NCBI GenBank assembly: GCA_009885085.1
Contig: VFLK01000050.1
Span: 1-36,017 of the forward strand
Reading direction: 5' to 3'
DNA: 36,017 nucleotides
Origin: Minisyncoccota bacterium
GTDB lineage: Bacteria > Patescibacteriota > Microgenomatia > UBA1400 > PJMF01
The notes beneath the pieces were generated by a model. It was not told the DNA's origin, ran no database searches, and was given only the letters and a program-made list of their open reading frames with translations. Positions 24,607 to 31,708 of this stretch are shown here, one piece after another (positions within the stretch are counted from its first letter, which is position 1; each line of letters begins with the position of its first letter). The position numbers were made by a program, and so were the translations under genes.

Positions 24607-25807
24607 ACAAAGAATTTTTATCGGACTACTCTTTATTGTTCTAATTCTATTTGGTATTAATTATTTCACTAGACCATTTGAAAAATATTTTGATGTAAAA
24701 GAAGTGGTTATTGAGGAAAAAATTGCTCCTGCAGAGCCGGTGGTTCTTTCAAGTTCTGATATTCTCCAGAAACTCTCTACAAAAGAGAAAATTTCTCAGA
24801 TGATTGGATTTCCTTTGATTATTGATGAAGAAAGCGATGACGAAAGTAAAGAAGAAAGCGCTGCGGAGAGCAGTGAATCTGCAACACCAGCCTTTGATGA
24901 TTTAAAATTTGGATTTATCACAATATTTGGAAAAAATATCTCTTCTGAAAGTGCAAAGCTAAGAATCGCAGAAACCAGAAGTTTGTACGAGGGTACTTTA
25001 TTATCTCCGAAGTTTGCAGTCGATCATGAAGGCGGAACGGTACAAAGATTAAATGGAGCCGGTTACACGATATTACCTACATGGAAGAAACTTTGTGCTA
25101 ATGAAGATATCGAAGAATTCAAACAAATCCTAAACAAATCAGCTCAAGAACTTAGAGATACAGGTATAGATATTGTTTTATCTCCAGTTTTGGATGTCGG
25201 CGATAGTCAAGTATTAAAAGATCGAATTTGTTCTGATTCATATCCGGTGGTTGCAGAAAGAAGTCTTGAGTATGTAAAAGTATTTGATAGCTATGGAATT
25301 TTGCCAGTGTTAAAACATTTCCCAGGTATAGGAAACATTGAAAAAGATTTACACACTAGTTTTGATTTTGTTACAGTTCCAGAAAATGATGTCAAAATAT
25401 ATACTTATTTAATAGATGAATCTCCAAAAGTTGGAGTAATGGTTTCTCATGCAGGTGTTCTCAACCAAGACCCTGGCATACCCTGCTCCCTAAGTGCAGA
25501 TTGTGTCGGTCAATTAAAAACAGTATATCCAAACATCTTAGTTTTTTCTGATGCGCTGGAAATGAAGTCAGCGAGCTTTGACAAAAAGGACGTTAATGAA
25601 CCAAAAAATTTAATTCAGGTGTCACAAGAAGCTGTAACCGCAGGGGATGAAGTATTAATTTATGGTCCAACTGTGACGAGAGAACAGTTGAATGACGTTA
25701 TTAAAAATCTATCTGATAAATATGATAATGATTCTGGCTTTAAGAATTTAGTTGACGAAGCAGTTTTAAAAATTGTAAACTATAAGAATACAGGGAGCCA
25801 AATTTGA
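24596..25807 (+). CDS. Membrane-anchored glycoside hydrolase family 3 protein (NagZ-like)
   Basis: A 403-aa protein with an N-terminal TM anchor (about 7-22) and a GH3 barrel. The signature parts are KEKISQMIGF, AVDHEGGTVQRL (D143 on), LKHFPGIGNIEKDLH with the catalytic Asp251/His253 dyad typical of NagZ, and FSDALEM with the nucleophile Asp319. It should cleave beta-N-acetylglucosaminyl bonds in cell-wall fragments outside the membrane. A Ser/Glu/Asp-rich insert (about 77-97) is unusual and is probably a disordered acidic loop within the barrel. The KHFPGHG of many NagZ is KHFPGIG here. It overlaps the genes on both sides. Confidence 0.85.
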   Translation: MKTRQRIFIGLLFIVLILFGINYFTRPFEKYFDVKEVVIEEKIAPAEPVVLSSSDILQKLSTKEKISQMIGFPLIIDEESDDESKEESAAESSESATPAFDDLKFGFITIFGKNISSESAKLRIAETRSLYEGTLLSPKFAVDHEGGTVQRLNGAGYTILPTWKKLCANEDIEEFKQILNKSAQELRDTGIDIVLSPVLDVGDSQVLKDRICSDSYPVVAERSLEYVKVFDSYGILPVLKHFPGIGNIEKDLHTSFDFVTVPENDVKIYTYLIDESPKVGVMVSHAGVLNQDPGIPCSLSADCVGQLKTVYPNILVFSDALEMKSASFDKKDVNEPKNLIQVSQEAVTAGDEVLIYGPTVTREQLNDVIKNLSDKYDNDSGFKNLVDEAVLKIVNYKNTGSQI

Positions 25808-26286
25808 AAATCAAACCCCAGACGTTTTTAATTCCATTATTTTATTTAGGATTATTTTTAATTGTTAATTTTTTTAAGGGCAATATTAATTATTATAATT
25901 TAATATTTTTTACTGTAGGAACACTTCTAGGAACAATTCTGATGGATTTAGATGAAGCAGTATTTTATAAATATTATCTTGAAAAGACTGAAACAAATGT
26001 AAAATTAATTACGCGTTCGTTATTATTCATGATATCTCTTTTGCCTCTGGGAATATTCATAGTAACATCTACTGGAAGTGAAATAGGAATTGGCTTGTTT
26101 CTAGGAATTCTCACTACTATATCAATAGAATTAATTATTTATAGAAATAGTATTGAACTTTTTCACTCAAGATTTTTATCGCAGTTAAAAAGAAAATTAA
26201 CTGTTCAAGAAATTATGTATTTTGTATCTGGATTTAGTGAATTAACACTAATTTTTGTTTTACTTACTTTTTTTCTTGGGAGATAA
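25804..26286 (+). CDS. Four-TM membrane protein, unknown function
   Basis: A 160-aa hydrophobic protein. The best start is TTG at 25804, overlapping the GH3 stop in a TTGA arrangement (MKIKPQTFLIPLFYLG). It has four predicted TM helices (about 7-24, 32-47, 67-100 in part, and 132-158) and a central polar loop EAVFYKYYLEKTETN. No family is recognised. It is followed after 7 nt by lgt, so it belongs to the same envelope-related operon. Confidence 0.55.
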   Translation: MKIKPQTFLIPLFYLGLFLIVNFFKGNINYYNLIFFTVGTLLGTILMDLDEAVFYKYYLEKTETNVKLITRSLLFMISLLPLGIFIVTSTGSEIGIGLFLGILTTISIELIIYRNSIELFHSRFLSQLKRKLTVQEIMYFVSGFSELTLIFVLLTFFLGR

Positions 26287-26293
26287 ACATTTT

Positions 26294-27121
26294 ATGATTT
26301 TACCTTTCCACTTGTACGGATTTATTATTGGAATTGCTGTGGTTGCTGCAATTTCTTTAATAGAAAAACAATACATAAAAATAGGATATCCTGAAAAATC
26401 TTTATGGAAAATAATGGTTGTAGGATTGGTTTTTGGAATTATTGGAGCCCGGCTTTGGCATGTAGCTACTGATTACAAATTATACCTCGATAATTTTCAT
26501 CAAGTATTTTATATTTGGAACGGAGGACTCAGCATTTTTGGAGGCATTCTTGGGGGAGTAATTGGAGTTTATCTTTTGCTTCATTATTTTCAAAAAAATA
26601 AGTCATATAAATTCGCTGTAATCGGTAAAAATATTCAACCTTTGGAATTCTTTGACCTTTCAATCTTTGGTTTACCAATTGGTCAGGCAATCGGCAGACT
26701 TGGTAATTTTGTAAATCAAGAATTGTATGGAATTCCAGCTGATGGTTCAATTTTTTCAATTTTTAAAATATATATTTCACCTGAAAATAGATTGCCAGGA
26801 TATGAAAATGTCGAGTATTATCACCCATTATTCTTTTATGAAATGGTTGCAATTCTCGGATTCAGTGTAGTTACTTATTATTTAAACTCAAAGGAGAAAC
26901 TGCCAAAAATTGGTTCTGGAAAGTTATTTTTGGCTTATATTTTATTCTATTCAGCGGCGAGATTCTTTTTAGATTTTATAAGAATTGATAAGACGATGGT
27001 GGGTGGGACAAATATTGGAGTTAATCAGTTTATATTAATAGTTATGGCTTTTTCTTCTTTAATTTTGCTTACAAAAAAAAGTTATCAATTTAAAAAAAAC
27101 AGTGATATCAAAAATTTTTAA
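26294..27121 (+). CDS. lgt: Prolipoprotein diacylglyceryl transferase
   Basis: I start at ATG 26294 (MILPFHLYGFIIGIAVV), 7 nt after the upstream stop; an in-frame TTG 39 nt earlier lies within that gene. The 275-aa multi-pass enzyme attaches diacylglycerol to lipoprotein Cys. The Lgt signature GQAIGRLGNFVNQELYG contains the essential Arg, and SAARFFLDFIR carries the second conserved Arg. The loop GGLSIFGGILGG has Phe where E. coli has His103, a position that varies in other phyla. Its presence implies lipoproteins in this organism. Family call is strong. Confidence 0.93.
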   Translation: MILPFHLYGFIIGIAVVAAISLIEKQYIKIGYPEKSLWKIMVVGLVFGIIGARLWHVATDYKLYLDNFHQVFYIWNGGLSIFGGILGGVIGVYLLLHYFQKNKSYKFAVIGKNIQPLEFFDLSIFGLPIGQAIGRLGNFVNQELYGIPADGSIFSIFKIYISPENRLPGYENVEYYHPLFFYEMVAILGFSVVTYYLNSKEKLPKIGSGKLFLAYILFYSAARFFLDFIRIDKTMVGGTNIGVNQFILIVMAFSSLILLTKKSYQFKKNSDIKNF

Positions 27122-27254
27122 ACTACTAAATATTATTTTAATTCTAGAGTTAGGATATTTAGTTATAAATAAGCTCAATTCAAGTTATAAATATATATAT
27201 AAGGCTTCATTTCAATATATGGATTATTTACGATTTTGTATACAATAAGAGAGT
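27122..27254 (+). promoter_or_regulatory. AT-rich spacer with 11-bp direct repeats and a -10-like box
   Basis: The direct repeat AGTTATAAATA occurs at 27161-27171 and 27183-27193, a 22-bp period that would place both on the same DNA face. TACAAT (27241-27246) lies 8 nt before ATG 27255 of the DUF192 gene, with no good -35. The spacer may contain an activator or repressor site for the DUF192 gene; evidence is pattern only. Confidence 0.3.
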
Positions 27255-27782
27255 ATGTTTTCAAACAGGAGTATAAATTTTAGTATTATTTTTATTTTCT
27301 GTCTGGTTTTGCTTATGCTTAATCTTTATAAAAAAAATCCTGGGTCACAGGAGTCTTTTGACAAAATTATTGATGGAGAAAAAGTCTCAATTTCTATTAG
27401 ACGTGCCGCCGACGCAACAACAACATCTCAAGAAAATGGGACAAGTCTCAATGTCGAAATTGCTAATACTATGGAAAGTACTAAGCAAGGACTTAGCGGT
27501 CGAGATGAAATTGGTAGCGATGGGCTACTATTTGTCTTTCCAGATAGTTCACTGAGAACTTTTTGGATGGTTGATATGAAATTTGATTTAGATTTTGTTT
27601 GGATTGATGGCAATGAAGTTGTTGGTTTCTCAAAAAATATTAAAATGCCAGCGCCAGGCACAACTATTCAAGATATTGAGAGAGTTGCAGTTCAAAAAAA
27701 TTCTGACAAAGTTTTGGAGCTTAATTCAGGGGATATTGATAAATATAATCTTCAAGTCGGTGATGTGGTAATCCTCAAATAA
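27255..27782 (+). CDS. Membrane-anchored DUF192 protein
   Basis: A 175-aa protein with an N-terminal TM (about 8-24), a short linker, and a DUF192 domain. The diagnostic stretch is NVEIANTMESTKQGLSGRDE followed by GLLFVFPDSSLRTFWMVDMK, FVWIDGNEVVG and VLELNSGDIDKYNLQVGDVV. DUF192 proteins are small beta-rich extracytoplasmic domains of unclear function, common near envelope genes. It has its own spacer upstream and a hairpin downstream, so it may be a single-gene unit. Confidence 0.85.
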   Translation: MFSNRSINFSIIFIFCLVLLMLNLYKKNPGSQESFDKIIDGEKVSISIRRAADATTTSQENGTSLNVEIANTMESTKQGLSGRDEIGSDGLLFVFPDSSLRTFWMVDMKFDLDFVWIDGNEVVGFSKNIKMPAPGTTIQDIERVAVQKNSDKVLELNSGDIDKYNLQVGDVVILK

Positions 27783-27802
27783 ATGATATTATTATGATTA
27801 GT

Positions 27803-27851
27803 ATTTTAACTGATATTTGTTAGGTTTAGTTATACAAATATCAGTTAAAAT
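27803..27851. repeat. 18-bp perfect inverted repeat (hairpin) between DUF192 and the T4SS-like genes
   Basis: ATTTTAACTGATATTTGT (27803-27820) and its exact complement (27834-27851) are separated by 13 nt. There is no T-run after the stem, so it is not a classical terminator, though it may act as one or insulate the neighbours. The loop and right arm (TTAGGTTTAGTTATACAAAT, 27820-27839) closely resemble part of the hairpin at 30875-30973. Confidence 0.7.
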
Positions 27852-27859
27852 TAAGATTA

Positions 27860-28537
27860 ATGAATATGACAGATACTGCCCAGTCTCAACCAGTTTTACC
27901 TGATCCAGCCACAGATGATGTTCAAAATGCTAATGTATCGGATGATACAAAAATAATTGCAAGCGATAATGTTTCTTACGACACAAAAACAGTGTCAAAT
28001 GATGATAGTGTTGTAACAAATAGTACAAAAACAGTCACTGAGGATCAAGCTCAGTCAGATGGCGATCTGAACACTCTTGAAGAAATTTTAGATGAGATGG
28101 GTTCAATAGCTCCCCAATCTGTTACTGCAGCAATTAGCCAATCAGCAGACACTTTGAATCCAGCAAACCCAACTAGATCCGCTAAAGAAAAACCAGTATC
28201 TTCTTCTTCGCTTGATGCTGCTCCAATTGACGCCGGTGGTGGAGTAACACTTGTCGAACATGAAAAAATGCCCGAAATTCCTGTAGAAGTTGAAAGCTTC
28301 CTCCATAGGGTTGAAGATCATCAGAATCAGGAACCTCGAGAAATTGTTATTGCTGATGGTACAGCAGAAACGTCCAAAGCTAATTATCCTTCAACTCCGG
28401 TAGTAGTTTTACCAATAACGCAAGATGAAGAAAAAGAGGGCGAAAAAAAGAGTCTGAAGTTCAGTTTTAGGTGGTTAGTAGAATGGAGTCACAAAGTAAT
28501 TAAAATATTTGCAGGAAAAGCAATTTTCAAGGAATAG
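27860..28537 (+). CDS. Acidic, largely disordered protein preceding the T4SS-like ATPase
   Basis: A 225-aa protein rich in Asp, Ser, Thr and Val (for example residues 12-65), with no signal or TM. A short ordered-looking middle part (GGGVTLVEHEKMPEIPVEVE, about 133-152) is followed by a basic, aromatic C-terminal tail (KSLKFSFRWLVEWSHKVIKI), which may be an amphipathic membrane- or protein-binding helix. The ATPase gene starts 5 nt after its stop, so it is probably a partner or adaptor of that motor. No family is recognised. Confidence 0.6.
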   Translation: MNMTDTAQSQPVLPDPATDDVQNANVSDDTKIIASDNVSYDTKTVSNDDSVVTNSTKTVTEDQAQSDGDLNTLEEILDEMGSIAPQSVTAAISQSADTLNPANPTRSAKEKPVSSSSLDAAPIDAGGGVTLVEHEKMPEIPVEVESFLHRVEDHQNQEPREIVIADGTAETSKANYPSTPVVVLPITQDEEKEGEKKSLKFSFRWLVEWSHKVIKIFAGKAIFKE

Positions 28538-28542
28538 ATAAA

Positions 28543-30876
28543 ATGTTTGAAGGCGATTTCGCAGCACAACTAGTTTCTATAATAATGTCAGTTATTTTTG
28601 TAATTCTTTTTATAGCCATATTTGTAGTATTTATCTATATGTTGTTTCAGTGGTTTAAGCACCGAAACAGAGAAAAAGTAGCTCTTGAGTTCGTAACTTT
28701 GCTTGTAAGAGTGCCAAAAGACAATGAAACAAAAATAGATGCTGCAGAGCAACTTTTTGCATCACTATACTCACTCAAAAAAAACGGATTTTTTTCATGG
28801 GCGCAAGCTGAGGATTTATTTTCTTTTGAGCTAGTTGCTCTTCAGGAAGAAATTTCCTTTTACATGAATTGTCCAAAAAGAATTAGAGATTTAGTAGAAA
28901 AGCAAATTCATGGAGCTTACCCTAATGCAGATATAAAAGAGACTGATGAGGTGAATATTTTCAGTAAAAAAGGGAAAGTTGCTTTCACATCTATTAAACT
29001 TGAAAAATCAACATTTTTACCAATAAAAATGTATAAGGACTTACCAACCGATGGCTTGTCATTGTTAACTTCTGCATTGTCAAAAATGGGCCCAGGCGAA
29101 GGCGCAATTGTTCAAATTCTTCTTCAACCAGAATCAAGAAGTTGGCAGAATAGAGGCAGATCATATATTTCAGCACAGAAAAAAAGAGAATCTGATCCAA
29201 AAAATGCTACTTACACTAATGATCCAAAAGAAATGGAAATGATCTCTCAAAAAATTGAAAAACCTGGTTTTAAGACATCTATTAGAATAGTTGTATCTGC
29301 TCAAAATGAATATGTTGCGGATTCTCATCTTAGTAACATTACAGGAGCTTTTGCTCAATATTCTTCTGCTTATAACTTATTCAAAAGACCAAAGATAATT
29401 CTGCTAAAACAACTATTTATGATTGATTTTATTTATAGGTATATGCCGATCTTTGGACACGGCACTTTTATTCTAAACTCAGAAGAGCTTGCTACTATTT
29501 TTCATCTTCCAAATAAGACAGTCGAAACTCATCACATCAGATATCTGAACGCAAAAAATGCTCCGGCTCCACACAATATTCCAAAATCTGGGCTGTATCT
29601 GGGGAAATCCAATTATAGAGGCGAGTCGAGGGAAGTCTTTATAGGTGATGATGATCGTAGAAGACACATGTACATCATTGGTAAAACTGGTACAGGAAAA
29701 TCTGAGTTTCTGAAGGAAATGATTCTCCAAGACATTGAAGCGGGCAAAGGTGTCTGCGCTATTGATCCTCACGGCGAGTTTATTGAAGATATTTTGGAGT
29801 TGATGCCTCCAGAAAGAGCGGATGATGTTATTTATTTTAATCCTTCTGATTTAAGCAGACCAATGGGTTTGAATATGATGGAAGCTGATTCTGAAGAGCA
29901 GAGACATTTTGTGGTTGGTTCAATTATTGGATTAATGTACAAACTTTACGATCCTCACAGAACTGGAATTATTGGTCCAAGATTTGAACATGCAATTAGA
30001 AATGCAATGCTTACGATTATGTATAAAAAAGGTAGTACTTTTATAGAGTTGGTACGTATTATGACGGATGTAAAATATGTTGATGAGATGTTACCTTTAG
30101 TTTTAGACCCGGTGGTGAAGCGTTACTGGACTGATCAAATGGCTCAGACATCTGACTTTCATAAATCTGAAGTTTTAGATTATATAGTTTCCAAGTTCGG
30201 TCGTTTTGTTACCAACAAAACCATGAGAAATATTATTGGTCAGCCTGAGAGTTCGTTTAATTTTAGAAGGGCAATGGATGAACAAAAAATTATATTGTGC
30301 AACCTTTCAAAAGGTGTTTTAGGCGAGGAAGACGCAAAATTTTTAGGTTTGATTCTTGTTCCAAAAGTTTTGACCGCTGCCATGAGTCGTCAGGATATGG
30401 CGATGGAAGACAGAAAAGACTTTTTCTTGTATGTTGACGAGTTTCAAAACTACGCAACAGAAGATTTTGCAGTTATTTTGTCAGAGGCTCGTAAGTATCG
30501 TTTGAATCTGATTGTCGCCAACCAGTTTGTTAGTCAGATTGATGAGGATGTCAAGAATGCTGTTTTTGGAAACGTTGGTACAATGGTTTCATTTCGTGTT
30601 GGTGTTCCTGATGCAAACTTTTTGCAACATGAATATGCTCCAGTTTTTAATGAGGGAGATTTAGTTAATATTGAGAAATATCACGTTTATATTAAAACCA
30701 TTGTTAAAAATGAGCCAGTGCCTCCATTCAGTATGTCGCTTGCAAAGGATATGGATGATATTAAGGCTAGAATGAATCCAAAACAGGCTGAGATGATCAA
30801 AGAGCTCTCAAGACTAAAGTATGGTAAAGATGTCCATGTGGTTGAGTCAGAAATTCAAAGTAGAAGTAATCTATAA
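28543..30876 (+). CDS. Membrane-anchored T4SS-type (VirD4/TraG-like) ATPase
   Basis: A 777-aa protein with an N-terminal TM region (about 10-38), a mixed alpha/beta domain (about 45-340), and a P-loop ATPase domain. Walker A is IIGKTGTGKSEFL (G380-S387), followed by CAIDPHGEFIEDIL. Walker B is FFLYVDEFQNYATEDF (D632/E633), and a later arginine-containing motif is FGNVGTMVSFRVG. These are features of type IV coupling/DUF87-like DNA- or protein-pumping ATPases frequent in CPR genomes. It may power DNA uptake, conjugation or secretion using the pilin-like proteins of the window. No relaxase or VirB4 is nearby, so the system is inferred rather than seen. Confidence 0.82.
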   Translation: MFEGDFAAQLVSIIMSVIFVILFIAIFVVFIYMLFQWFKHRNREKVALEFVTLLVRVPKDNETKIDAAEQLFASLYSLKKNGFFSWAQAEDLFSFELVALQEEISFYMNCPKRIRDLVEKQIHGAYPNADIKETDEVNIFSKKGKVAFTSIKLEKSTFLPIKMYKDLPTDGLSLLTSALSKMGPGEGAIVQILLQPESRSWQNRGRSYISAQKKRESDPKNATYTNDPKEMEMISQKIEKPGFKTSIRIVVSAQNEYVADSHLSNITGAFAQYSSAYNLFKRPKIILLKQLFMIDFIYRYMPIFGHGTFILNSEELATIFHLPNKTVETHHIRYLNAKNAPAPHNIPKSGLYLGKSNYRGESREVFIGDDDRRRHMYIIGKTGTGKSEFLKEMILQDIEAGKGVCAIDPHGEFIEDILELMPPERADDVIYFNPSDLSRPMGLNMMEADSEEQRHFVVGSIIGLMYKLYDPHRTGIIGPRFEHAIRNAMLTIMYKKGSTFIELVRIMTDVKYVDEMLPLVLDPVVKRYWTDQMAQTSDFHKSEVLDYIVSKFGRFVTNKTMRNIIGQPESSFNFRRAMDEQKIILCNLSKGVLGEEDAKFLGLILVPKVLTAAMSRQDMAMEDRKDFFLYVDEFQNYATEDFAVILSEARKYRLNLIVANQFVSQIDEDVKNAVFGNVGTMVSFRVGVPDANFLQHEYAPVFNEGDLVNIEKYHVYIKTIVKNEPVPPFSMSLAKDMDDIKARMNPKQAEMIKELSRLKYGKDVHVVESEIQSRSNL

Positions 30877-30973
30877 TAGATAAATATTTGTAAAGTAAAT
30901 TCAATTACGCAGATTTAAAAAATATTATAAATCTATGCTCCATTAGATTTACTTATACAAATATTTACCTATT
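30875..30973. repeat. Long imperfect hairpin with conserved 46-nt core (copy 1)
   Basis: Left arm 30875-30900 pairs with right arm 30947-30973 over about 26 bp, with one mismatch and one bulged base. Inside lies a 46-nt core (30901-30946) with its own stem AGATTTA/TAAATCT (30911-30917 with 30928-30934). It starts at the ATPase stop codon and lies between convergent genes, so it may serve as a bidirectional terminator. The core is about 76% identical (35/46 by hand) to that of the hairpin at 31525-31639, while the arms differ. Confidence 0.7.
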
Positions 30974-31020
30974 TATTCTCAATTTTGTTGAAAGATTCGT
31001 AATCTTCAACAACTTGCTTA
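30928..31020 (-). repeat. 93-bp direct repeat, copy A (duplicate of 31056-31148)
   Basis: This block matches 31056-31148 at 85 of 93 positions without gaps (counted by hand), 128 bp apart. It contains half of the hairpin core, the right hairpin arm, and a copy of the 3' end of the small gene at 31097-31513. Confidence 0.85.
30970..31019 (-). pseudogene. C-terminal remnant of a paralog of the 31097-31513 gene
   Basis: On the minus strand this fragment encodes CKQVVEDYESFNKIENK and a TAG stop. The intact gene ends CKQVVEDYETFNKIENK with the same stop. Five of the six base changes in these codons are synonymous and one is Thr to Ser, suggesting that the copy was once translated under selection. 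Reading upstream, similarity is lost after about EYLCKQ and an in-frame TAG follows, so no full gene remains. It looks like the tail of a deleted tandem paralog. Confidence 0.65.
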
Positions 31021-31055
31021 CATAAATATTCTATTACAAGCTAGATAGACAATTC

Positions 31056-31148
31056 TAAATCTATGCTTCATTAGATTTACTTATACAAATATTTATCTAT
31101 TTATTTTCAATTTTATTGAAAGTTTCGTAATCTTCCACAACTTGTTTG
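31056..31148 (-). repeat. 93-bp direct repeat, copy B (overlaps the 3' end of the intact gene)
   Basis: Partner of the block at 30928-31020. It spans the stop and last 17 codons of the 31097-31513 gene plus about 40 bp downstream, which include the second copy of the hairpin right arm. The matching left arm is not well preserved here. Confidence 0.85.
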
Positions 31149-31513
31149 CAATAAACATATTTTCCATATTCAAAAGTCTTTTCATAGATTGGAGTTGAAT
31201 CTGCAGTTGCGTCAAAAGGCGACTCTAGAGATTTTGTGGCTCCTAAAATATTGTCAGCATGTTTTTTTACTTCATCTGTACGAGTTGATAACTGAGATAT
31301 TTCTTTTTGTGCAGTTTGAACAGCGCTACCTAGATCAAGATTCATGTCATCTTTATTCAAGTTTTTTGCTTTTTCAGCAAGGCTCTTAATCGGAACTTTT
31401 TCCAGGGCTTGTTGAGATACTTTAATTATTTGTTCTCTGTCCCCAAAGTAAAATAGGGCAGCACCTGCAGAGACAATTAGTAAAAAGATGAATAGTTTTG
31501 ATTTTAGAAACAT
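31097..31513 (-). CDS. Small membrane-anchored protein, unknown function
   Basis: A 138-aa protein with one N-terminal TM (MFLKSKLFIFLLIVSAGAAL, about 5-23) and a soluble outer part that is mostly helical, with heptad-like runs (SAVQTAQKEISQLSTRTDEV, about 64-83). Only one Cys, near the C-terminus (CKQVVEDY). I do not recognise a family. Duplicated copies of its 3' end occur downstream, and a short related piece occurs upstream, so it appears to be a survivor of a small tandem family. It lies downstream of the MacB-like exporter genes with a long hairpin in between. Confidence 0.6.
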   Translation of the reverse strand: MFLKSKLFIFLLIVSAGAALFYFGDREQIIKVSQQALEKVPIKSLAEKAKNLNKDDMNLDLGSAVQTAQKEISQLSTRTDEVKKHADNILGATKSLESPFDATADSTPIYEKTFEYGKYVYCKQVVEDYETFNKIENK

Positions 31514-31524
31514 AGTGAATCTAG

Positions 31525-31639
31525 TATACAGCTTCTAGTAATTATTTCTAACACAAGCTAAATTACGTAGATTTAGGAATAATTATAAATCTACACTTCA
31601 CGAGGCTTGTTTATAGAAACAATTACTAGAAGCTGTATA
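31525..31639. repeat. Long hairpin with conserved 46-nt core (copy 2)
   Basis: A 19-bp perfect stem (31525-31543 with 31621-31639) continues through TTTCTA/TAGAAA and ACAAGC/GCTTGT to about 31 paired bases. The core 31559-31604 contains a 9-bp inner stem GTAGATTTA/TAAATCTAC (31567-31575 with 31586-31594). It sits between the exporter permease stop and the start of the small anchored gene (minus strand). It could attenuate transcription or be a terminator, but there is no T-run. The arms are unrelated to those of copy 1. Confidence 0.75.
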
Positions 31640-31673
31640 AAAATTACTTGAAGAGGGCAGCAAATAGAGTTGA

Positions 31674-31693
31674 GCTTGTTTACATAAATATTC
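31674..31693 (-). repeat. Short repeat related to 31012-31031
   Basis: GCTTGTTTACATAAATATTC matches 31012-31031 at 18 of 20 positions. On the minus strand both can be read as EYLCKQ, like the CKQ region of the 31097-31513 gene. The following bases (to about 31702) also resemble the right arm of the hairpin at 31605-31632. It is probably a remnant of the same duplicated family. Confidence 0.5.
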
Positions 31694-31708
31694 ACTAGAA
31701 GACTTAGC

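Noticed and set aside
26294-27121. Loss of Lgt function because Phe replaces the E. coli His103
   Set aside because: The essential Arg-containing motifs are intact and this position is not His in all phyla, so it is noted but not treated as a defect.
31525-31639. Possible integron attC site (long imperfect palindrome between genes)
   Set aside because: The arm ends do not match the RYYYAAC/GTTRRRY core sites, no integrase or cassette array is present, and the stem is far more perfect than attC stems.
30875-31639. Retron-like non-coding RNA because of paired outer arms around an inner hairpin
   Set aside because: No reverse transcriptase gene lies in the window and the core lacks a visible priming-guanosine arrangement.
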